Positions 46,680-54,679 of a stretch of 64,000 nucleotides of DNA are shown here, piece after piece; position 1 is the stretch's first letter; every line of letters starts with the position of its first letter. The notes under the pieces are model-generated. The model did not search any database and had not been told where the DNA came from. It was given only the letters and a program-made list of their open reading frames with translations. Source of the DNA: Nilaparvata lugens (Eukaryota; Arthropoda; Insecta; Hemiptera; Delphacidae). The DNA lies in NCBI RefSeq assembly GCF_014356525.2, contig NC_052515.1, positions 19,364,821 to 19,428,820 of the forward strand, given 5' to 3'. The translations under genes were made by a program, and so were the position numbers.

Positions 46680-47686
46680 TATAATATTTGTTTCAATGTG
46701 ACTAATATTTTCTCGAGAATCCATGATGTAAATCTCAGAAAATCTATGATATAGGCTAACCATCATGAAATCATTAAAAATTGAAATTATTTATTTTCTC
46801 AAAAATCCATGATGTAAATCTCAGAAAATCCATGATGTAGGCTAACCATTATGAATATCATGAGAAATTGAAATTTTTCATTCTCTCGAAAATCCATGAT
46901 GTAACACCATCATGAAAATCATGAAAAATTGAAATTTTTTTTTTCTCGAAAATCCATGATGTAAATCTCAGAAAATCCATGATGTAGGCTAAACATCATG
47001 GAAATCATGAAAAATTTAAATTTTCTATTTTCTCGAAAATCCATGATGTAAATCTCAGAAAATCCATGATGTAGGCTAACCATCATGAAAATCATGAAAA
47101 ATTGAAATTTTTTATTTTCTCGAAAATCCATTATGTAAATTTCAGAAAATCCATGATGTAGGCTAACCATCATGAAAATCATGAAAAATTGAAATCTTTA
47201 TTTTCTCGAAAATCCATGATGTAAATCTCAAAAAATCCATGATGTAGGCTGACCATCATGAAAATCATGAAAAATTGAAATTTTTTATTTTCTCGGAAAT
47301 CCATGATGTAACACCATCATGAAAATCATGAAAAATTGAAATTTTTCTATTTTCTCGAAAATCCATGATGTAACACCATCATGAAAATCATGAAAAATTG
47401 AAATTTTTTAATTTCTCGAAAATCCATTATGTAAATCTCAGAAAATTCATGATGTAGGCTAACCATCATGAGAATCATGAAAAATTGAAATTTTTTATTT
47501 TCTCGAAAATCCATGATGTAAATCTCAGAAAATCCATGATGTAGGCTAACCATCATGAAAATCATGAAAAATTGAAATTTTTTTTTTCTCGAAAATCCAT
47601 GATGTGAATCTCAGAAAATCCATGATGTAGGCTAACCATCATGGAAATCATGAAAAATTGAAATTTTTTTTTCTCGAAAATCCATG
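46680..47686. repeat. 87-bp satellite array
   Basis: About eleven units built on 'ttttctcgaaaatccatgat', 'gtaaatctcagaaaatccat' and 'gatgtaggctaaccatcatg', with starts at 46,941, 47,028 and 47,115 giving an 87-bp period. Some units are shortened to about 57-58 bp by loss of the 'aatctcag..ggcta' part. Because 87 and 57 are multiples of three, a 29-aa frame stays open on the minus strand, but it looks like a by-product. The array runs into the gap at 47,687. Confidence 0.93.
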
Positions 47687-47786
47687 NNNNNNNNNNNNNN
47701 NNNNNNNNNNNNNNNNNNNNNNNNNNNNNNNNNNNNNNNNNNNNNNNNNNNNNNNNNNNNNNNNNNNNNNNNNNNNNNNNNNNNNN
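47687..47786. other. Assembly gap (100 N)
   Basis: Exactly 100 N, falling between the 87-bp satellite and the three-ORF cassette. Physical linkage of the two sides is therefore inferred by scaffolding and not seen. Confidence 0.98.
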
Positions 47787-47927
47787 AAATGGAATTTAAA
47801 AGTGCAGTACCCGCAAATACTTCCGCGTATTGCGTTTTAATTAGCGATCGTGTGATGGAATATACACCTCTCACGAGTATGGTGAAAGAAGTTCAGTAAT
47901 TTGTTGATAGAGTGCATCACTGCAGGT

Positions 47928-47970
47928 TATATAAGGTGTGTACTGCGACAAATGTAAGCCATTATCAGTT
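47928..47970 (+). promoter_or_regulatory. Core promoter of the three-ORF cassette
   Basis: TATATAAG at 47,928-47,935 is followed by TCAGTT at 47,965-47,970, a match to the arthropod initiator TCAGTY. The gap from the end of the TATA element to CAGT is about 30 nt. The ORF 1 ATG lies 20 nt downstream. TATA with CAGT is also typical of early promoters of insect DNA viruses, and the TATA box includes an ATAAG as in baculovirus-type late promoters. The function is inferred. Confidence 0.6.
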
Positions 47971-47989
47971 TCACCTTTGAACAGCCAAC

Positions 47990-48970
47990 ATGTCCTATTC
48001 TTTGTGTTCTGATATTTTGGATAAGCCGCAAACTCGCTCTATTGGTATTCAGTGCGATCTTGATAGTTTCTATTATGAAGCAAGGTGCAGTACGCCGAAG
48101 CCGCTGGAGGTGGAGGAGGAGGAGGGGAGAGGCGCAGGATTACCGAAGCCGCTGCAGGTGGGGGAGGACAAAGGAGGATTTGAGGAACCCCCCGCTGCGC
48201 CCGCCGCCGCTGAGGGGAGAGACAAAGCCTACGAAGAGAAAGAAGGTCAAGCGACTGCTAAAATTGCTACAGTCGATCTTCACTGGTTTAAACAAGATTG
48301 TAATCAAATTATTGTGAAAGAACTTGGCATAATTGATCAGTTTAATAATTATATTGTGTTCCATTTCAAATCGCCATTTGCAAAGACAGAATTGAGTGCA
48401 AAATTGTATAACGATGCAACATGGTTAGAACGACACTATCATAAAATAAAATGGGAAGATGGAGATTTAGAATACAATGAGTCATTAATACGTGATTACC
48501 TTGCAGCTTATGAGAAAATTTTCACAAAAGGAACTGAGAAAGCAAAGTTTTTAAGAAGATTGCATAGCAACGTACAATGCATACCAGAGGATTTTCCAAA
48601 ACCTGATTTCAGCTTTTTCACTAGTTCATGGTGTTATGCTGCATGCAACATTCATAAAAATAATCCACATTCTCGCTGCGCCTTATTCTCTGCCCAGCAT
48701 TATAATTCTTTGTTGTTTAAAAATATGTATCAAACAAATAATTTCTTGTGCGAAAACAATCGAATGCAAAGTATGAAAATGGCTCCAATGTACACAAATT
48801 CACAGAAAAGAAACTTTGCTCGTTATGGATTCTTCTACAACGGAAAGGATCTACAGTGTGTTTATTGCCAGCATGCATTGAGACTGCATAAAGCGCGTAC
48901 ATGTTGTCTATCGTCAATTGATGAAGAAAGACCGCTTAATTACTCTATAATAGTTCCTGCCTACACCTAG
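47990..48970 (+). CDS. 326-aa protein with a degenerate BIR-like zinc region
   Basis: Intronless ORF with its ATG 20 nt below a TATA/initiator pair. Residues ~35-90 are acidic and low-complexity (VEEEEGRGAG, EEPPAAPAAAEG). Residues ~95-240 form a mixed globular-looking region rich in Trp, His and Tyr. Residues ~270-300 read QKRNFARYGFFYNGK and then DLQCVYCQHALRLH. This resembles the front half of a BIR (IAP) domain (the GFYYxG..D.V.C..C pattern), but the canonical distal His and Cys are not at the usual spacing and the domain ends early. No RING follows. It may come from an integrated DNA virus or a large viral-like transposon. I cannot name it, and a parvovirus-type accessory protein with a C-terminal zinc finger is an alternative. 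Confidence 0.65.
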   Translation: MSYSLCSDILDKPQTRSIGIQCDLDSFYYEARCSTPKPLEVEEEEGRGAGLPKPLQVGEDKGGFEEPPAAPAAAEGRDKAYEEKEGQATAKIATVDLHWFKQDCNQIIVKELGIIDQFNNYIVFHFKSPFAKTELSAKLYNDATWLERHYHKIKWEDGDLEYNESLIRDYLAAYEKIFTKGTEKAKFLRRLHSNVQCIPEDFPKPDFSFFTSSWCYAACNIHKNNPHSRCALFSAQHYNSLLFKNMYQTNNFLCENNRMQSMKMAPMYTNSQKRNFARYGFFYNGKDLQCVYCQHALRLHKARTCCLSSIDEERPLNYSIIVPAYT

Positions 48971-48992
48971 TTTTCTTCATTCGCTCAACATC

Positions 48993-49208
48993 ATGGATCC
49001 GAGAAAGTGGTTGGCTCCCGACAACGAATTGGAAGTGAGGTTAAAAAACTGTATTGATTGGTACGATGAGTGTGAAAGTGCAATTAGGAAATCAACTCCT
49101 GAAAATTATAGTTTGGCGAAGCAATTGAAAGACATTTTTCTAAGCACGGTGAATTTAAATGATATAAGAGACTATCTATGTTATTATCGTCCTCATAATT
49201 ATGTATAG
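48993..49208 (+). CDS. 71-aa hypothetical protein
   Basis: The ATG lies 22 bp after the stop of the 326-aa ORF, with good context ('aacatcATGG'). The product begins MDPRKWLAPDNELEVRLKNC, is mostly helical in character and has a Trp-Tyr-rich centre (CIDWYDECESAIRK). There is no signal peptide or membrane segment. A polyadenylation signal follows 55 bp after the stop, so it may share a transcript with the ORF above. I do not recognise the family. Tight packing and the lack of introns match the rest of the cassette. Confidence 0.5.
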   Translation: MDPRKWLAPDNELEVRLKNCIDWYDECESAIRKSTPENYSLAKQLKDIFLSTVNLNDIRDYLCYYRPHNYV

Positions 49209-49262
49209 ATAAGCTAATTAGAATTGAAGATGAAGTTATGTGTTGTTGTAGTGAAATGTGTA

Positions 49263-49268
49263 AATAAA
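49263..49268 (+). terminator. Polyadenylation signal AATAAA
   Basis: AATAAA lies 55 bp beyond the stop of the 71-aa ORF, followed by the T-rich 'cgttttctgcct'. It would end a transcript carrying the first two ORFs. Confidence 0.6.
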
Positions 49269-49334
49269 CGTTTTCTGCCTTCAAACGATTTTTCATTCCG
49301 ATATCCCATTCACGTTTTTTAGTTTAGTTGCTGC

Positions 49335-49470
49335 TTAGAGCTAGAGCAGACACCACGTGTGTGGTAATCTTTAGTGCACGTGCGCCTATAACACGTGCAT
49401 CTCATTAATTTAGAGCTAGAGCAGACAGCACGTGTGGGGTAATCTTTAGTGCACGTGCATATCATCAATT
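49335..49470. promoter_or_regulatory. 76-bp duplicated block with five CACGTG E-boxes
   Basis: Units starting at 49,335 and 49,411 share 'tagagctagagcagaca' and 'ggtaatctttagtgcacgtg'. CACGTG occurs at 49,354, 49,377, 49,392, 49,429 and 49,452. The block ends about 45 bp before the ATG of the 104-aa ORF, where an upstream control region would be expected. In animals such boxes bind bHLH factors; which one would act here is unknown. Confidence 0.65.
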
Positions 49471-49515
49471 TAGAATTCTTTCCCCCTCATTCGACTCGCA
49501 TCAAACATCTGCAAG

Positions 49516-49830
49516 ATGCAGTGTTATGGTTTTTCAAAATTCAAAAAATTATCTCGTCTCTTGATGTCAATTTCATTTAATGAATTTGATTCAATTGCGA
49601 AGAATATTAAATTTTCAACAGGATGTCAAGATGTTGATTTACCGTTAACAAAAATAGAAAATGTACACTTTTCGATTCTATCTGAGATTTTCGAACTGCT
49701 CAATATTCTAGACAGTGGTCATCTACATTATGATTGTACAAATGATTCGTCATTATCTGTTGTTAAAAATTCCGATGAACTTTGGAAATGCTTGTACGAT
49801 ATTGCAGATAAAAAATGTAAAAGAACGTAG
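49516..49830 (+). CDS. 104-aa hypothetical protein
   Basis: The ORF begins MQCYGFSKFKKLSRLLMSIS, continues through FNEFDSIAKNIKFSTGCQDV and ENVHFSILSEIFELLNILDS, and ends with a basic CKRT. The pattern looks like an all-helical small domain, with a passing resemblance to death-fold (DED-like) helices in 'LLMSISFNEFDSIAKNIKF' and 'ILSEIFELLNIL'. That resemblance is too weak to call. It is intronless, preceded by an E-box-rich duplicated block and followed by a field of repeated motifs. It is probably part of the same inserted unit as the two ORFs upstream. Confidence 0.5.
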   Translation: MQCYGFSKFKKLSRLLMSISFNEFDSIAKNIKFSTGCQDVDLPLTKIENVHFSILSEIFELLNILDSGHLHYDCTNDSSLSVVKNSDELWKCLYDIADKKCKRT

Positions 49831-49915
49831 AGATTTATAGCATTAGATGAGAGAGAATTTCTCAATTCAATTAGATATAGAGAGAGTCATTGACCTCACT
49901 TTGGATTAGAGTAAT

Positions 49916-50345
49916 ATGGATTCACTTTAATCTGTCACCAAGGGAATTTTTCCCTCTCATCTATACTGGGAGAGAATTTCTCAATTGATTCTTATCTCCT
50001 TTCAGAAAGGGAGCGGGAAAGAGATGGCACTAGTAAAAGAAGGAGATCCCTATCTCTATCGTCATCGTAGTAGAGTGAAATGGATTCACTTCAATTTGTC
50101 AGTATGGCATTAGATGTAGAAATATGAATTCACTTTAATTTGTCAGAGCCTGTCATCAATCCATTGGAGTGAAATGGATTCACTTCAATTTGTCAGTATG
50201 GCATTAGATGTAGAAATATGAATTCACTTTAATTTGTCACCAAAGGAATTTCTCAAAGAGATTTTTTCCCCCACATCTTTAGGATTCACCTCAATCTGTC
50301 AGCATAGCATTAGATGTAGAAATATGAATTCACTTCAATTTGACA
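49916..50345. repeat. Seven copies of a ~22-bp motif (ATGRATTCACTTYAATYTG)
   Basis: Copies start at 49,916, 50,080, 50,124, 50,174, 50,218, 50,281 and 50,324, each followed by TCA or ACA. Several share a longer ~95-bp unit ('cagtatggcattagatgtag' between copies). Four carry the palindrome TGAATTCA or its core GAATTC. Spaced short motifs like this occur in replication or enhancer regions of insect DNA viruses, but no function is shown here. Confidence 0.75.
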
Positions 50346-50399
50346 GTAGACAGAGGGAATTTTTCCTCCTAAAAGGGAAATTTTTTTTTCCCTCACCTG

Positions 50400-50645
50400 G
50401 AGAGAGAGAGAGAGAGAGATATATCTCCCTCTCTCTCTCTATCCCCCTCACCTCCACTGGACAGGGGGAAGGGGAAATCTATTTTTAGAAAGAGAGAGAA
50501 AGATATATCTCCCTCTCTTTTCATCCCCCTCACCTCCACTGGACAGGGGGAGGGGGAAATCTATTTTTAGAACACCCCCCGCCCTACAGGCGGGGGGAAG
50601 GGGAGGAGGGATGGACGAGGGGGGAGAGGGGGGAGGGGGATCTCG
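50400..50645. repeat. Polypurine/polypyrimidine low-complexity region with G-runs
   Basis: 'gagagagagagagatata' followed by 'tctccctctctctct' can form a hairpin centred on TATATA near 50,420. A ~77-bp block ending 'ggggaaatctatttttaga' is duplicated (50,420-50,488 and 50,497-50,571). From 50,587 there are many runs of three to six G, a plausible G-quadruplex region. Confidence 0.8.
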
Positions 50646-52400
50646 AGCAAAAAGTCCGTCTATCCCCACAATTATCCTCTACTTTTGTTTGAGTGCGTTG
50701 CCTTGTTCTTTGATTTCCTAGCCTAGATCTCGGGGATACTTCAACTTCAGGCATTTCTATCACAAATGCGGACAAAGCTGCAAACGAATGAATGCATGTC
50801 GAGTCACTTTGTAGATTTCAATATTGATCGAGAGATGATTCACATTTGAGGTTTTATTCTTCGAGTCTTCACACACTCAATTAACTTTATTTGAGAGGCT
50901 AAAGAATCTCATCCTGAAAGGAGCCGAATTACTGAAGAAAAATTACTCCAGGAAATTCAAGTAGCCCAATAGATGGCTAAATTAAAGCTTTTAGCATGGA
51001 TTAAAAAAAATCATTGGCTTAAATCTGTTCTTATAGCTGAACTTATTGAATGATGAATTAAGATAGCCTGAAGATTCAAATGTATGGACATTTTCAGCTT
51101 CTACACATTACAGCGCTTAAACAAGCTCAACAATGTTTAGAATATCACTTAAAAATAAACGAGTATTGAAGTATCCCGATTAAGAAGAAGAAAAAGAAGA
51201 TATTCTCTAATAAATTTAAAAAAAATCAATTTGAGATTTTTCTGTTGAAAATTCTAGTGTAAATGATTGTATCCTTTAGAATATCAAAATCAGAGTTCAT
51301 AAAACAGTGTCACATAGTAGACTAGGAATTGTATGATAAAATGAGTGGCATACACCATCAATAGTTCGAGTCACACTATCATCAAGCTCTACTTTAAATT
51401 TGAGTAAACTATTCGAGAATGTTACTGTTCTAGATTTTTTGATTCTAGACTCTATGACGTTGTGTCTTTTCACCATAGAATAATTTTGAAGAAACCAACT
51501 GATCTTTAATAGAATTGAGAAATTGAAAGAATAGATAGCCTATTCAAGGTATCACTCAAATAAAATCGAATCTTATTTATGATAAAGAGTAGTCATATTA
51601 TCTATAAAGCAATAAGAGAACCATGTAAATTTATAATCATGTAGTAATGAAAATTCTTTGGCAGAAATAAAATTATAAAGCGGCTTAGTTTATTATTGGC
51701 AGATTATAAAAAAAAGGATTGCTTGTACAATTTTAGGTTAGAATCCTTTGTTTTGATTTAATACATCAATCGATCTTAGATTAATCGACAATTTATTGAA
51801 TTAATATCGAATAAATAAGCTGAATGCTCACTCGACTATTATGAATTAAATTATATTTTACTCAGAAAATTGTATATTTTAGATGTTAAAGAAGGTTCAT
51901 GTAATGAGAAAACAACGATTATTATGTTACTCAAATATTTATTGAAATCTAAAAAAAGTATGAAAACCAAGAGTACACAAAGCTCACATAAAAAATTAAT
52001 GTATACCGCATTGTAGTATCATATATTGAGATTTATTTATTGGAATGTTCACAGGCTATTATATAAGTTATTTCTGTATACATTTTTATTTATCTTTGTA
52101 TAACAAAGTTGGAGAAACCCTGAATCTTAAGTAACCAATTACATCACGTTTTACTAAGACTAGAAAGCCAATCAGAGGAAGGCTTACAAATTGTTAGAGG
52201 AAGAGATGAGAATTTTCTGAGAACTTCTTCTCTCTGGCTTGTGATCTCGACCGATGTGGCAGCACATGAGGATAGGGTTACTTTCAATTAATTTAAAAAA
52301 AAAAAACTATCAAGCCAGTCCCTTTTTAAATGTCAAGTTTGTAATTAATGTATGATTGTTTATGAACTCAGTGGTTATTTAAGAGTTCTTAATTGTACAA
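50646..52400. other. AT-rich intergenic stretch, no gene recognised
   Basis: No convincing ORF. Near 50,905-51,050 the plus strand gives a short helical-looking open reading interrupted by one stop (ending LKLLAWIKKNHW...IAELIE), possibly debris of the adjacent cassette. The rest is simple AT-rich sequence. Confidence 0.5.
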
Positions 52401-53578
52401 TTGGCTTCAGAAACGCATTGGGTACAAGAGAAGCACTGTTTTAACGTTTTGACTCAAAGACTCATGGACGTCAACCAACCAGTATATGTGGCCTTTCTTG
52501 ATTATAACAAAGCCCTCGACAAAGTTCGCCATAACCATCTCATAAAGCTGATGAAGGATAAGAACATGGACAAGAACGATATCAGAATAATAACATACCT
52601 CCATTTTAATCAGACCACCAAAGTTTTAGTTGATAATGAACTTTCCGAGGAGATAGATATAAAACGTGGAGTAAGGCAAGGATGTGTGCTCTCACCCTTA
52701 CTGTTCAATCTGTACTCAGAAGACATAATACAAGAAGCACTGGAAGGTCAAAATACAACAGGAGTGAAGGTAAATGGGAAGATCATTAATAACATAAGAT
52801 ACGCAGACGACACGATACTAATAGCGGAAGCCTTAGAAGAACTACAAAGTCTACTGGATCAAGTAGTAAAGACCAGCGAGGAGAGAGGGCTAACACTGAA
52901 CACCAAAAGACCAAATTTATGACAATAACGAAACACCGACAACAACCAGAAACACTATGGATTGGAGGCGAGCTAGTGGAGAAGGTCTGCAAATATAAAT
53001 ACTTGGGAACAATTGTCACTGACAACAATGACTACTCCGAAGAAATAAAATCAAGAATTGGACAGGCCAGAGCTAATTTTAATAAAATGAGGAGCGTATT
53101 GAGTAGTACTGATCTTAGCCTGCATCTCAAATTAAGAATGCTTGAAGGCTACGTATTTCCAGTTCTATTATATGGAATGGAAGCCTGGACTCTTAAAAAG
53201 AACGACACCGACCGGCTAGAAGCATTTGAGATGTGGGCTTATAGGAGAATTCTCAGAATAAGCTGGACTAGCAGAACAACCAACAAGGAAGTATTAAGAA
53301 GAATGGGAAAGGACAGAGAAATCATGATCACCATCAAAATCAGAAACTGCAATACCTGGGTCATGTAATGAGAGGAGAGAGATATACACTTTTGCAAAAC
53401 ATCATACAAGGAAAGATACAAGGCAAAAGAAGTATAGGAAGAAGACGGATCTCCTGGTTAAATAACTTAAGACAGTGGTACAACAGTAGTTCCATTGATC
53501 TGTTCAGGGCGGTTGCCTCAAAAATCAAAATTGCCATGTTGATAGCCAACCTTCTTAAAGGAAATGGCACATAAAGGA
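52401..53578 (+). pseudogene. RTE-like LINE, 5'-truncated, frameshifted
   Basis: The reverse-transcriptase palm is recognisable: AFLDYNKALDKVRHNHLIKL, then GVRQGCVLSPLLFNLYSEDI and RYADDTILIA, the catalytic Tyr-Ala-Asp-Asp. A frameshift near 52,915 moves to the frame with CKYKYLGTIVTDNNDY and YGMEAWTLKK. A second near 53,368 leads to RGERYTLLQNIIQGKIQGKR and the conserved end DLFRAVASKIKIAMLIANLL. The endonuclease is missing. The terminal domain matches the minus-strand fragment at 28,155-28,390, so both are RTE-type copies. Confidence 0.85.
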
Positions 53579-54679
53579 GAAGAATTGTACAATATTCCCA
53601 TATACATTTAATACTGATAGAAAATTGCAAACAATCTGGACCATACATGAGCCCAGCGGAGTCGAAAGGATTTGACTAATTAATTATTGGAGATAATTAA
53701 TTATTCTACAAGAACTTCAGCAAACGTCGTTTGAGTGAGTGTTAAGTTTAAATGAGCTCATTTAACACTAAGGCCTTTTTTTTAGTGAATTGGGGAGTTA
53801 TTCAAAAGCGCTATATAAATTTGGTTCAAGTTTGAAAACTTCACAACGTGTCAAACACTATTATATATTTAATAAGAACTCTTTTTATGAATTTATTTGA
53901 TATATGTAGGAAGCTTATTTCCATGCATGGCATGAATCCATACCCTGAGATTTGAATGATTATTCTATTAATTATCAATTATTGTTTTAAATATATTATA
54001 TGGAACCCATAGACTGAACAGGTTCCAATTTGTCAAATTCTGAATCAACCTGAAGTTTCACATCATCAGTATTAATGAATGAATGGATATTTTTACGGCT
54101 CACTATATTGTGAATGCTAACAACTCCTGTGATAGTTGTTAAAATATTAGAGAATTTATTTATTCAAAGAAAATTATATTTATCAAGAAATATTTTTGTC
54201 TATGTTATTTTATGGGAATATATTTTGTGTTTTATGTCAGCATACAAAAATTCTAGAAGTTTTTATTACTTTCCTAATTCATCTCGTGATATACAGTTTG
54301 AGCTGTCTTGGTACCAGCATATATAATTAGTGAATTAATTAATATTGATCTTATTCAGAGCACTTATTACTTATCATCCTTTGATGATAGTAATACTATC
54401 GTCTGCCAGATATATTTTGTTAGATTTGTAGTTGTGTATACATTATCACTATCGCCGTCAACCCCTTTAAATTAGCAGCATTCGTATCATCTAAACGATA
54501 AGCGGCTACCGAGTCGGGCCAGTATCGCTCTTCATGAAATTTCTGGAATAGAAATATTGTTTACCGGCCTGAATTAGTGTAGTAATTAGTATCAGTGTCG
54601 TCATTAGCTGCACCCTTATCATCAGCACTAGTGGATTCAAACCCTGTCACATGACTAGTGGCGTGATCGTCTTTTCAGA
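53579..54679. other. AT-rich intergenic stretch
   Basis: No gene seen. It contains an 18-bp perfect palindrome TTAAATGAGCTCATTTAA at 53,748-53,765 and, near 54,640, 'ggattcaaaccctg', whose inverse resembles a polymerase III B box but lacks further support. Confidence 0.5.

Noticed and set aside
46919..47565. Minus-strand 72- and 87-codon ORFs in the satellite
   Set aside because: They are by-products of an 87-bp unit; units with other changes break them.
49516..49830. Death-effector-domain protein
   Set aside because: Two helix-like stretches resemble DED helices, but the characteristic motifs are absent. Structure prediction would be needed.
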